A stretch of 64,000 nt of DNA from the NCBI GenBank assembly GCA_964602475.1, contig CAZRRN010000002.1:34383-98382 (forward strand), read 5' to 3'. Each line of letters begins with the position of its first letter. The first letter of the stretch is position 1. The notes below the pieces were generated by a model. The model ran no database searches, had not been told where the DNA came from, and saw only the letters and a list, made by a program, of their open reading frames with translations. Shown here piece by piece: positions 8,080 to 16,246 of the stretch. The position numbers and the translations under genes are program-made. The DNA comes from SZUA-448 sp964602475 (lineage in GTDB: Bacteria > Bacillota > Clostridia > Lachnospirales > Lachnospiraceae).

Positions 8080-9462
8080 TTGTCAAAGAATAAAAAAATC
8101 GAAAAACTGAATAAGCATCGAATTTCCTTTAATATTGGTATTGCTATTTTTCTGTTTATCCTTCTTTATGTGGCAATTACCATTATCCATTATTTTTCAA
8201 AATCACATTTATCAATCTATGAGGTTCAGACCGCATCATTGGCACAGAATAATATAGTAACAGGATTGATTATTCGGGAGGAACAAATAATTAATGCGGA
8301 GTATTCAGGATATATAAATTATTATCATTCTGACTGTACCAGAATAGCAAAGGGCTCCTCACTTTTTTCTATTGATGAAACAAAAGACATTTATGATACT
8401 TTGATGAATTCAAGTATTGCAGCAGGGCTAAATGAAGAAGATTCCGATTATATGAAGAAAATAATTTCGGATTACAGAGTACATTCGTCTCTATCTTCTT
8501 ATATATTATCTTCAGAATTTGTGAATACAGCAGAAGCTGCTGTTCGCGAGATATCTAATAATTATACAGTTGATATTGTATCCCAAATGGTTAGTTCAGA
8601 GATTCCTGATACATTTCATTTTTATATTTCAGAAGATAGTGGACTTATTTCATATTACACAGATGCTTTATGTGGGATTACTTTGAATACAGTAACTGGA
8701 AATGAGTTTAAACTGGCTGACAGCTATAAGGAATATCAAAAAAGAAAAAATATTGTCGAAGAAGGCAACCCTGTTTTAAAATACATTACAGATAATTCCT
8801 GGCAGATTTTATGTCAGCTGAATGAAAGCCAACTGAAAGCATTGAAGGATAAAAGCAGTATTGATATTACGATCTGTGAAGACGGATTACAGCTGAAGGT
8901 TCCATTTGAGATTGTTATAATTAACTCCGAAAGATATGCGTTACTTCAAATGGAAGATTATATTCAGAACTATTTAAATGAAAGATTTTTATCTGTGGAA
9001 CTGTTGTGGCAGGTATCTGACGGCTATAAGATTCCGTTAACAGCAATTACGGAAAAGACATTCTTTGTTGTACCGATTGAATTTTTTACGTTGGGTGGGA
9101 ATTCGAATCATCTTGGTCTTGTAAAAGAAATAATTGATCAAAAAACAGGTGCTGCATCGTATGAGTTTACCGAATGTACCATTTATCATAATGATGGAAT
9201 GTATTATTATATTGATCCTTCAGAATTCTCTTCAGGAGACGTTGTTTACTCGAATGAGGGAATGTATACCATAAATCTGACAGAAACGCTGGAAGGAGCT
9301 TACAACATTAATAAAGGGTATGCTGTATTCCGGAGAATTGAACGAATTACACAAAATGATGAATATTGTATTATCAGTAAGACAACAACATATGGATTAA
9401 CGCTTTATGACCATATCGCACTGAATGCATCTGATGCAGTAGATTCCGGAATTATTTATTAA
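8080..9462 (+). CDS. HlyD-like membrane-anchored adaptor protein
   Basis: This 460-residue protein has one N-terminal membrane span (about 17-40) and a large outside region with the barrel-sandwich/HlyD pattern: VTGLIIREEQIINAEYSGYINY near residue 65 and a second half near 250-330 with KIPLTAITEKTFFVVP. In HlyD proteins these halves flank an alpha hairpin and couple a transporter to the outside; here no transporter gene is adjacent. Start: TTG 8080, five bases after GGAGG 8070-8074; the ATG at 8075 is out of frame. It leads a cluster with yggS, sepF and divIVA, so a role at the division envelope is possible but unproven. Confidence 0.78.
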   Translation: MSKNKKIEKLNKHRISFNIGIAIFLFILLYVAITIIHYFSKSHLSIYEVQTASLAQNNIVTGLIIREEQIINAEYSGYINYYHSDCTRIAKGSSLFSIDETKDIYDTLMNSSIAAGLNEEDSDYMKKIISDYRVHSSLSSYILSSEFVNTAEAAVREISNNYTVDIVSQMVSSEIPDTFHFYISEDSGLISYYTDALCGITLNTVTGNEFKLADSYKEYQKRKNIVEEGNPVLKYITDNSWQILCQLNESQLKALKDKSSIDITICEDGLQLKVPFEIVIINSERYALLQMEDYIQNYLNERFLSVELLWQVSDGYKIPLTAITEKTFFVVPIEFFTLGGNSNHLGLVKEIIDQKTGAASYEFTECTIYHNDGMYYYIDPSEFSSGDVVYSNEGMYTINLTETLEGAYNINKGYAVFRRIERITQNDEYCIISKTTTYGLTLYDHIALNASDAVDSGIIY

Positions 9463-9487
9463 GCTTATTATGAGGAGAGTGACATAA

Positions 9488-10204
9488 ATGTCGGAAGATA
9501 TTTATTTAACTGAAAGAAGTTTACTTTCACAAAGACTGGGAGTAATTGAAGAAAGGATTCAGAAGGCTTGTGTAAAATCCGGAAGAAGCCGCTCTGATAT
9601 AATCTTAATTGCAGTTACGAAAACGCATCCGGTAAAAACTGTTTTAGAATCATATCAATGTGGGATTCGGTATTTTGGCGAGAATCGTATACAGGAAATG
9701 AAATTAAAAGCAGAAGAACTTCAACTACCTGATATAAAATGGCAGCTGATCGGACATTTACAAAAAAACAAAATAAAACAGGCGATACAATATTCTTCAT
9801 TGATTCATTCTGTTGATACCTATGAGCTTGCAAAGGAAATAGACAAAGAAGCTAAAATAGCCGGGAAAAATGTCGATATACTACTTGAAGTAAATATTGC
9901 CGGAGAAAGAACAAAGTTTGGCTTTTCTGAAGAAGGATTAAAATCATTGATTAATCAGATTGCATTATTGGAACATGTTCATGTTAAAGGCTTAATGACC
10001 ATTGCGCCATATACGGAAAATGACGAGAATAATCGTATTTATTTTAAGCGAATGAAGCAATTATTTATTGACATCAGTAACAAAAACATTGATAATATAA
10101 GCATGGATACGCTTTCTATGGGTATGTCTTGTGATTTTGAGCCCGCCATTGAGGAAGGTGCTACAATGGTTCGCATCGGTACAGCAATTTACGGTGAGAG
10201 GTAG
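9488..10204 (+). CDS. yggS: PLP homeostasis protein YggS/YlmE
   Basis: This 238-residue, single-domain TIM-barrel protein binds pyridoxal 5'-phosphate and balances cellular PLP and amino-acid pools; no catalytic activity is established for the family. Signatures are LIAVTKTHP with the PLP lysine, FGENRIQE, WQLIGHLQKNK, LLEVNIAGERTKFG, GLMTIAP and MVRIGTAIYGER at the C-terminus. A GAGGAG site lies before ATG 9488. It sits upstream of sepF as in Bacillus (ylmE-sepF) and many other Firmicutes. Confidence 0.95.
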   Translation: MSEDIYLTERSLLSQRLGVIEERIQKACVKSGRSRSDIILIAVTKTHPVKTVLESYQCGIRYFGENRIQEMKLKAEELQLPDIKWQLIGHLQKNKIKQAIQYSSLIHSVDTYELAKEIDKEAKIAGKNVDILLEVNIAGERTKFGFSEEGLKSLINQIALLEHVHVKGLMTIAPYTENDENNRIYFKRMKQLFIDISNKNIDNISMDTLSMGMSCDFEPAIEEGATMVRIGTAIYGER

Positions 10205-10213
10205 GAGAGGATT

Positions 10214-10777
10214 ATGGCAAATATATTTCACACTTTAAGGGATGCAATGAAATTTTCCGATGAAGATGATGATTATGATGATTATGTAAAAGAGATGGAA
10301 AGCAAAGAACGAACAAAAGAAGATAAAGCGTCACAGATGAAAACAAAGCCTGTTTCGCATTCTTATCATGATGATACATCGATTTCATCTGAACCATCAG
10401 TAAAACAAGTTTATCAACAGGAAGAAAAGAAGACCAGATACTCCTCGGAAAAAGGAAAAGTTGTTCAGTTTCGTAATGCGAAGGAGCTTGGTCTGTGTGT
10501 TATAAAACCGACATCCTTCAGCGATTGTCAGGATATTAGCGATATGCTGGTAGATGGAAGTGCAATTGTAATTAATCTTGAAGGATTTGATGATGATATT
10601 GCACAAAGAATTATGGATTTTGTTTCAGGTACAGTATATGCAATCAGCGGAAAACTGCATCCGATTTCAAAGAGAATATATATTGTTTCTCCGGAAGCGG
10701 TTAACATTACCGGCGATGTATTAAATATGGTATCTCAGGGTGGAGTGGAAGCACCTACAATATCAAGAGACTTCTAA
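10214..10777 (+). CDS. sepF: Cell division protein SepF
   Basis: This 187-residue, membrane-associated partner of FtsZ bundles and tethers Z-ring filaments. The N-terminus MANIFHTLRDAMKF resembles the amphipathic membrane-binding helix, an acidic and charged linker spans about 15-80, and the C-terminal SepF domain (about 85-175) has VIKPTSF, GSAIVINLEG and the segment AQRIMDFVSGTVYAISG. The gene is intact, with its TAA at 10775-10777, just before the assembly gap. GGAGAGGA precedes the ATG, ten bases after yggS. Confidence 0.95.
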   Translation: MANIFHTLRDAMKFSDEDDDYDDYVKEMESKERTKEDKASQMKTKPVSHSYHDDTSISSEPSVKQVYQQEEKKTRYSSEKGKVVQFRNAKELGLCVIKPTSFSDCQDISDMLVDGSAIVINLEGFDDDIAQRIMDFVSGTVYAISGKLHPISKRIYIVSPEAVNITGDVLNMVSQGGVEAPTISRDF

Positions 10778-10791
10778 TTGCTTTCGACTTC
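10737..10791 (+). repeat. 55-bp duplicated end, left copy (assembly overlap)
   Basis: These 55 bases, covering the end of sepF and 14 bases beyond it, are identical to 10892-10946 on the other side of the N run. An exact 55-base identity ending at a gap is the mark of two contigs that share one assembly k-mer. It is probably one locus written twice. Confidence 0.9.
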
Positions 10792-10891
10792 NNNNNNNNN
10801 NNNNNNNNNNNNNNNNNNNNNNNNNNNNNNNNNNNNNNNNNNNNNNNNNNNNNNNNNNNNNNNNNNNNNNNNNNNNNNNNNNNNNNNNNNN
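10792..10891. other. Assembly gap of exactly 100 N
   Basis: Exactly 100 undetermined bases. The round number is the conventional filler for a gap of unknown size. Because both edges carry the same 55 bases, the true gap size may be negative, with nothing missing. Open frames read through this stretch are artefacts. Confidence 0.98.
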
Positions 10892-10946
10892 AGGGTGGAG
10901 TGGAAGCACCTACAATATCAAGAGACTTCTAATTGCTTTCGACTTC
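10892..10946 (+). repeat. 55-bp duplicated end, right copy (assembly overlap)
   Basis: Identical to 10737-10791. It repeats the last 13 codons and stop of sepF without any start or upstream part, so it is not a second gene. Confidence 0.9.
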
Positions 10947-10972
10947 ATATGACTAATACATGAAAGTAAGTA

Positions 10973-11002
10973 TACGGGAGTCTCGTCTATGGGACTCCTG
11001 TA
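10973..11002 (+). terminator. Stem-loop between sepF and divIVA, possible weak terminator
   Basis: TACGGGAGTC (10973-10982) pairs with GACTCCTGTA (10993-11002), ten pairs with one G-U, around a ten-base loop. The T content after it is low (TTTATCATT), so it may be a leaky terminator or a processing site before divIVA at 11030. Confidence 0.5.
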
Positions 11003-11029
11003 TTTATCATTATACGTTGGAGGATAACA

Positions 11030-11686
11030 ATGATTACACCGATCGAAATACAAAATAAATCTTTCAAATCCGGCGGACTTGGTTATGATAAACGGGACGT
11101 TGACGGGTTTATGAATGAAGTAATAACAAGCTATGAATATGTATACCGTGAAAATGTTGAATTACGCGATAAATTAACTACTCTGACAGAGGGCTTGCAG
11201 TATTACAAAACAATAGAGAAAACATTACAGAAGGCTCTTGTTCTTGCTGAAAAAACGGCAGAAGATACGAAAGAAATAGCACAAAAGAATGCAAAACGTA
11301 TTGAACAGGAAGCACAGGTGAAGTATCAGATTGTACTAGGTGACGCAAAAAATGAGCTTAATAAAATTCATAAGCAGACAGTGCAGTTAATGCAGCAATA
11401 CGAAGCGTATAAGGCACAATTTAAAAGCTTAGCTGCTTCTCAGATTGAATTATTGGAAAGTGAAAGCTTTAAGCTTACTGTTGCTTCTGTAGATTCTTTA
11501 TTGTCAGGAGCATCTGTACCAAAATCAGAATCAACTGAAACAAGTCGTGTTAACAGTGAAGAATTTTGGAGCCAGCCTCTTCCGGATATCGACCGATATC
11601 TTGAAGAAGAAAACAAAGCACCTTCCTCAAATGATATTGAGGGTCAAGAAGAATTTTCATTTATTAACCTTGAGGAGGAAGACTGA
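11030..11686 (+). CDS. divIVA: DivIVA-family coiled-coil protein
   Basis: This 218-residue protein begins MITPIEIQNKSFKSGGLGYDKRDVDGFMNEV, the conserved DivIVA/GpsB N-terminal membrane-curvature domain with the G-Y-D-x-x-D-V-D-x-F pattern. A long coiled coil spans about 35-150, followed by an acidic, Ser-rich tail. DivIVA collects at negatively curved membrane at poles and septa and recruits partners. The strong TTGGAGGA site precedes ATG 11030. It lies downstream of sepF and upstream of lspA, as in other Firmicutes division clusters. Confidence 0.93.
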   Translation: MITPIEIQNKSFKSGGLGYDKRDVDGFMNEVITSYEYVYRENVELRDKLTTLTEGLQYYKTIEKTLQKALVLAEKTAEDTKEIAQKNAKRIEQEAQVKYQIVLGDAKNELNKIHKQTVQLMQQYEAYKAQFKSLAASQIELLESESFKLTVASVDSLLSGASVPKSESTETSRVNSEEFWSQPLPDIDRYLEEENKAPSSNDIEGQEEFSFINLEEED

Positions 11687-11688
11687 AA

Positions 11689-12279
11689 TTGCAGGAAAAG
11701 GCCTTTACTCTTAAAAGATTACGACATTTTATCTATATTGTCGTTTTAGTATTAATTGATCAGCTATCAAAACTATGGATTCGTTCCTATTTTTTGAATT
11801 CAGATGGAATAACAAATAATTCAAAAGACAGTATCACTGTAATTAAAAATGTTTTTTGCATCACCTTTCATAAAAATGATGGTGCAGTCTGGGGCTTTTT
11901 AAGCGGAAAAGAAAATTCGGTTATTTACTTGACAATATTCACATTTATTATACTTACGCTGATCATACTTTTTTATTTTCGTATTCCGGATATAAAAAAG
12001 TATAGTGCTATAAATATGATAATTATTTTTATTATTTCCGGTGCAATTGGAAATTTGATTGATCGTATTAAGTTTGGATATGTTACAGATTTTTTATATA
12101 TTGAACTGATTAACTTTCCTGTGTTTAATATTGCTGACTGCTATATAACTATTTCCTCATTCTTATTAATCTTCTTATCGATTTTTGTATACAAAGATGA
12201 AGACTTTAATTTCTTACAGAGAAAGAAAAAAGATATGGAATGCTCTAAAGAGCAGGATGGAAAAAATGATGGAGTATGA
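11689..12279 (+). CDS. lspA: Lipoprotein signal peptidase (signal peptidase II)
   Basis: This 196-residue membrane protein cleaves prolipoproteins before the lipidated cysteine. It has four spans and the family motifs LIDQLSKLW, FHKNDGAVWG, GAIGNLIDRIKFGYVTDF and FNIADCYI. The two aspartates in VTD and NIAD are the catalytic pair. Start codon is TTG 11689, with GAGGAGG at 11672-11678 inside the end of divIVA and only two bases between the genes. A basic tail of about 30 residues follows the last span. The end overlaps the start of rluD by about 14 bases. Confidence 0.94.
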   Translation: MQEKAFTLKRLRHFIYIVVLVLIDQLSKLWIRSYFLNSDGITNNSKDSITVIKNVFCITFHKNDGAVWGFLSGKENSVIYLTIFTFIILTLIILFYFRIPDIKKYSAINMIIIFIISGAIGNLIDRIKFGYVTDFLYIELINFPVFNIADCYITISSFLLIFLSIFVYKDEDFNFLQRKKKDMECSKEQDGKNDGV

Positions 12280-13189
12280 AAGATGTTTTATCGTTGATGA
12301 AGATGACGATAATCTTCGTATTGATAAGTATTTATCTGAATATGAAGCGGAACATTCCAGAACATATATACAGAAGCTGATAGCTGACGGTAGAGTAACC
12401 GTTAACAATAAAACGGTGAAAGGAAGCTATCGCCTGTCGTCTGGTGAATGTATCCGCTTTTTCGTACCTGAGCCACAGAAGATTGATATACTGCCTGAAA
12501 ATATTCCGTTAGATATCATTTATGAAGATAACGACATTATTATTATAAATAAAGAAAAAGGAATGGTGGTTCATCCTGCAGCAGGTCATTCGTCTGGGAC
12601 ACTGGTAAACGCATTGATGTATCATTGCAGTGAAAACCTTTCAGGCATTAACGGAATATTACGTCCTGGGATTGTTCACCGAATTGACAAAGATACAACT
12701 GGGGTAATGATTGCATGTAAAAATGACAAAGCACATATTAAAATTGCTGAACAATTAAAACAACATAGTAATAAACGTATTTATAACGCAATTGTTCATG
12801 GTATATTCAAAGAAGAAAATGGAAGGATCAATGAACCTATCGGAAGAAGTTCATATGATCGCAAAAAGATGGATATAAATTACAAAAACGGAAAAGAAGC
12901 AATAACAGAATATCATGTTTTGCAAGAGCTTCAGGGGCGTTATACACATATTGAGTGCCAGCTTCATACTGGACGTACACATCAGATTCGTGTACATATG
13001 ACCTCAATTGGACATCCGTTGCTAGGGGATAGTGTATATTCCGGATATGATGACACAAGGTTTAACACGGAAGGTCAGGTTCTGCATGCAAGTGTACTTG
13101 GAATTATACATCCTGTTACGAATGAATATATGGAATTTAATGCACCGCTACCGGAATACTTTAATAATTTATTATTAAAACTAAGATAA
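12266..13189 (+). CDS. rluD: RluD-family 23S rRNA/tRNA pseudouridine synthase
   Basis: This protein of about 307 residues has an N-terminal S4 RNA-binding domain (about 15-75) and a catalytic RluA-type domain from about 85. The catalytic aspartate lies in HRIDKDTTG, followed by GRTHQIRVHMTSIGHPLLGD. It isomerises uridines in 23S rRNA helix 69 or related targets; the exact site cannot be read from sequence. The open frame extends upstream into lspA, but ATG 12266/12269, after AGGATGG, gives the usual length. It is translationally coupled to lspA. Confidence 0.92.
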   Translation: MMEYERCFIVDEDDDNLRIDKYLSEYEAEHSRTYIQKLIADGRVTVNNKTVKGSYRLSSGECIRFFVPEPQKIDILPENIPLDIIYEDNDIIIINKEKGMVVHPAAGHSSGTLVNALMYHCSENLSGINGILRPGIVHRIDKDTTGVMIACKNDKAHIKIAEQLKQHSNKRIYNAIVHGIFKEENGRINEPIGRSSYDRKKMDINYKNGKEAITEYHVLQELQGRYTHIECQLHTGRTHQIRVHMTSIGHPLLGDSVYSGYDDTRFNTEGQVLHASVLGIIHPVTNEYMEFNAPLPEYFNNLLLKLR

Positions 13190-13225
13190 AGAATAAATAG
13201 ATGATCAGATTAACGGAGAGAACAT

Positions 13226-14581
13226 TTGAAACGTAAAATACTGGACAAAATAATACAATGGGATAAAAGTACTGCAGGAAAGCCTTTATTAATCACAGGA
13301 GCTCCAGGAACAGGAAAAACATTTGTTGCTCTTGACTTTGCTACTATGTTCTATGAAAATTATATTTATATTAATCCGAAAAATGATTGTGTATTACGAA
13401 TTCATATAATTGATTATCTTCAAAATCAGAAATGCTCTATAAAAGAATTTTTAATGGATTATTATAAAATTCCGTTAGAATGGCTATCAAATATTTTATT
13501 TATTATTGATGACTTCATTTCATATCAATGCATTTGTGATTCAGTAATTCAGCTTATAAAAGAAGATGATTCATTAAAAATTATTCTATTATCATCTCAA
13601 TATCCGAATAAAAAATTGATTGAAATATGTGAATATAAAAAAATGTCTCCTATGGAATTTGATGAATTTCTTGCTTCTATTGGATCGGAGTGGTACACAG
13701 AAATTATACGTGGACATTTTCAGACACAAAAGAAGATCCCGGAGATTGTTCATAATGAAATGCTTAATTTATTTCGTGATTATTTGCAGGTTGGCGGAAT
13801 GCCAGAAGCAGTTAACGAATATATCCGGTCTAATTCAACAGAAAATATTCCTAATATACATCGCAATATAAAATATATTAACTACTCACAGATCAATGCA
13901 ATGGATGAAGGAACCGAAATCAGAATGCGACAGATACTAGATAGCCTTCCAGAGCAATTGCTTAAGGACAATAAAAACTTTCGCTATAATTTAATCAGAA
14001 AAGGAGCAACACATAATTTTTATTCTTCAGCATTAGAACAGCTAAAGAGGCAGCATTTGGTAGAACAAATTTTGAAAGCTGATATTTGTGAAACATCGCA
14101 TGGATATGAATTTATTCTTCATGATAACCAGTACCGCCTATATGCTCCTGAATTTGCAGTATTAGGCTCTGAAATCTTATCAGATCATACTTTGCTGCTC
14201 AATGAACCAGGAGAATCAAGATATAATAATAACGACTGGGCAGAAGAGAAGCAGAATCAAGATTATCGTTTAATTGACCGTATTCTTATCGAAAATTATT
14301 TAATTCAGATTATCTCTGACCGTAATATGAGCTTTACATTTTGGGACTCGGGTTCTTTATCTAAAATAGATTTTATAATAAAGAATTCAGAAGGAATTAT
14401 ACCCATAGAAATAAAGCTGACGGATAATTCACGAACCAAAAGCTTAAGCGTTTTTCGTAATAAATATAATATCAATTATTCACTAAAAATTTCAGATAAA
14501 AATTTTGAAACAATTAATAGCGTACGAAACATTCCATTTTATGCAATTTACTGCATTGATTCGCAGAGCCTACTAATGTAG
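13226..14581 (+). CDS. AAA-family ATPase with DUF4143-type C-terminal domain
   Basis: This 451-residue protein has a Walker A loop GAPGTGKT at about residues 24-31 and a Walker B strand NILFIIDDF at about 89-97. Its C-terminal region resembles DUF4143, with a PD-(D/E)xK-like pattern KIDFII ... IPIEIK around residues 385-405, so a nuclease-like fold is possible. The molecular role of this widespread family is unknown. Start is TTG 13226 after GGAGAG. It lies 36 bases after rluD and ends about 25 bases before the BlaI promoter. Members are often accessory genes; I see no mobile-element ends here. Confidence 0.85.
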   Translation: MKRKILDKIIQWDKSTAGKPLLITGAPGTGKTFVALDFATMFYENYIYINPKNDCVLRIHIIDYLQNQKCSIKEFLMDYYKIPLEWLSNILFIIDDFISYQCICDSVIQLIKEDDSLKIILLSSQYPNKKLIEICEYKKMSPMEFDEFLASIGSEWYTEIIRGHFQTQKKIPEIVHNEMLNLFRDYLQVGGMPEAVNEYIRSNSTENIPNIHRNIKYINYSQINAMDEGTEIRMRQILDSLPEQLLKDNKNFRYNLIRKGATHNFYSSALEQLKRQHLVEQILKADICETSHGYEFILHDNQYRLYAPEFAVLGSEILSDHTLLLNEPGESRYNNNDWAEEKQNQDYRLIDRILIENYLIQIISDRNMSFTFWDSGSLSKIDFIIKNSEGIIPIEIKLTDNSRTKSLSVFRNKYNINYSLKISDKNFETINSVRNIPFYAIYCIDSQSLLM

Positions 14582-14606
14582 AATAATGATTTTTGTATAT
14601 TTTCTA

Positions 14607-14635
14607 TTGACATTTTAGTTCTATTACGGTAGAAT
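14607..14635 (+). promoter_or_regulatory. Consensus promoter with overlapping TTCTA/TAGAA dyad
   Basis: TTGACA at 14607-14612 and TAGAAT at 14630-14635 are spaced by 17 bases. The dyad TTCTA-N6-TAGAA (14619-14634) covers the spacer end and the -10, a placement suited to repression. Another TTCTATT copy overlaps the -35 (14602-14608). It is a candidate autoregulatory operator for the BlaI-type gene. Confidence 0.8.
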
Positions 14636-14702
14636 ACTCATTACACGACAAAACTACAATTATAGAACAAATGTGTACCAATAAATGGATGGGGGCTTTA
14701 TT

Positions 14703-15080
14703 GTGGAACAAACGAATGATATCAGATTACATGAAGGAGAACTAAATGTAATGGAGCTGCTGTGGTCCAACAAATCACTTGCGGCTAAGGATATTGCAAA
14801 GATTATTAAAGAATATATCGGTTGGGAAAAGAATACAACCTATACTGTAATAAATCGTTTGATTGATAAAGGAGCCATTTTAAGACAGGAACCCGGTTTT
14901 ATCTGTAAAGCAAATATAACAAAGCGCGCAGTTCAGAAGATTGAAACACGTGCATTACTTGATAAATTATTTAATGGATCGTTAGCTACATTTTTTTCTG
15001 AATATCTTCGCGTACAGGAAATTACCCCTTCTGAGATGCTTGAACTTCAAAGACTTATTTCTGAACGAAGTTTAAAGTAA
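14703..15080 (+). CDS. BlaI/MecI/CopY-family transcriptional repressor
   Basis: This winged-helix repressor of about 125 residues shows the Penicillinase_R pattern: LHEGELNVMELLW, AAKDIAKI, then KNTTYTVINRLIDKGAI as the recognition helix region. A C-terminal dimer helix follows. These proteins are usually released by a BlaR1/MecR1 sensor protease or by copper; no such gene is adjacent. I prefer GTG 14703 because GGGGG lies seven to eight bases upstream; the ATG at 14685 would place that site inside the gene and give 131 residues. The dyad over its promoter suggests autorepression. Confidence 0.88.
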   Translation: MEQTNDIRLHEGELNVMELLWSNKSLAAKDIAKIIKEYIGWEKNTTYTVINRLIDKGAILRQEPGFICKANITKRAVQKIETRALLDKLFNGSLATFFSEYLRVQEITPSEMLELQRLISERSLK

Positions 15081-15113
15081 TACATGCATCTGCAGAAGAG
15101 TATTTTTATCGGT

Positions 15114-15155
15114 TTCTATTATTTCGCTAAACGCAGGTTTAACGAAATAATAGAA
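15114..15155. repeat. 19-bp inverted repeat between the BlaI-type and recombinase genes
   Basis: The arms at 15114-15132 and 15137-15155 match at 18 of 19 positions around a GCAG loop. The outer ends are TTCTATTA and TAATAGAA, the same TTCTA/TAGAA half-site as over the BlaI promoter. There is no T run on either side, so a simple terminator is unlikely. It could be an operator, a recombinase site or an mRNA hairpin before the recombinase gene. Confidence 0.8.
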
Positions 15156-15190
15156 CTAAAAACAGAATTAATGAAGAAATGAGGATTTAT

Positions 15191-16246
15191 ATGGCTCAAC
15201 GTACTTATAGTGAACAAAGCAATCTAATCTATACAAAAAAATTACGAAATCTTCTTGAAGAACTTCCAAAGTTTCTCAAAGTTTTTTTCATTGGAATTGA
15301 TCAGATTACTGCGCCACGTACCAGACTTGCGTATGCAATTGACTTAAAAACATTTTTCGAATATGTAAAATTATCTTTCCCTAAATATTCATCACTAAAT
15401 ATAACAGAATTTCCTATTGGACTTCTTACTGAATTAAAGGCAGAGGATTTTGAAGATTATATTCAATACTTAAAATTATATAGTGATAAAGATGGGCACG
15501 ATGTTACTAATAATGAAAGAGGTATTAAAAGAAAGCTATCTTCTCTCAGATGTATGTATCATTATTTTCATAAAAATCAAATTATACAGGAAAACCCAAT
15601 TTTACAGGTAAATATGCCAAAATTGCATGAGAAGGCAATTATAAAGTTTGATCCGGATGAAACAGCCAGTTTTCTTGATCAGGTAGAATTTGGGCGAGAC
15701 TTAACTAAGACACAGAAAAAATTTCATGATAAAAATATGGTTCGGGATCTGGCAATTATGACACTGTTACTTGGAACCGGGATACGTGTATCGGAATGTG
15801 TAGGCTTGGATTTAGGGGATATTGATATGAAAAACAGCCGTATCAAAGTCACGAGAAAAGGTGGTTATGAAGCGTTTGTATACTTTGGAGACGAAGTAAC
15901 AGAAGCACTACTATCCTATCTCGATGAAAGAAAAAATTTAACTGCGAATTCCGAGAATGAAAATGCTTTATTTCTCTCTTCCAGAAGTACAAGAATTTCG
16001 GTGAGAAATATAGAATATATGGTTAAAAAATATGCTAAAGTTGTTACTCCCGGTAAACACATTACACCCCATAAACTACGAAGCACCTATGGCACTTCAT
16101 TATATCAGGAAACAGGAGATATTTATCTGGTTGCTGATGTTCTTGGTCATAAGGATGTTAATACAACAAAAAAGCATTATGCTGCTATTGAAGATGAACA
16201 TAGACGAAGTGCAAGAAATGCGGTAAAGCTTCGGGAGGATTCCTAA
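15191..16246 (+). CDS. Tyrosine recombinase of the XerC/XerD type
   Basis: This 351-residue protein has an N-terminal SAM-like core-binding domain (about 15-140) and a C-terminal catalytic domain. The catalytic set is complete: Arg199 (GTGIRVSE), Lys223, His294 and Arg297 (TPHKLRSTYG), His320 (LGHKDV) and Tyr330 (KKHYA). Start ATG 15191 follows GAGGA by five bases; ATG 15179 is less likely. Xer proteins resolve chromosome dimers at dif, while relatives act as integrases. No phage or transposon genes are near, so a chromosomal role is more likely, but I cannot assign XerC or XerD. Its TAA overlaps the next ATG by one base. Confidence 0.88.
   Translation: MAQRTYSEQSNLIYTKKLRNLLEELPKFLKVFFIGIDQITAPRTRLAYAIDLKTFFEYVKLSFPKYSSLNITEFPIGLLTELKAEDFEDYIQYLKLYSDKDGHDVTNNERGIKRKLSSLRCMYHYFHKNQIIQENPILQVNMPKLHEKAIIKFDPDETASFLDQVEFGRDLTKTQKKFHDKNMVRDLAIMTLLLGTGIRVSECVGLDLGDIDMKNSRIKVTRKGGYEAFVYFGDEVTEALLSYLDERKNLTANSENENALFLSSRSTRISVRNIEYMVKKYAKVVTPGKHITPHKLRSTYGTSLYQETGDIYLVADVLGHKDVNTTKKHYAAIEDEHRRSARNAVKLREDS

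Noticed and set aside
10740..10963. Open frames running through the N gap
   Set aside because: They consist mostly of undetermined residues and repeat the end of sepF; they are products of the gap.
15191..16246. Integrase as a sign of a prophage or integrative element
   Set aside because: No capsid, replication, relaxase or attachment repeats nearby, and the neighbours are chromosomal genes. A Xer-like chromosomal role is more likely.
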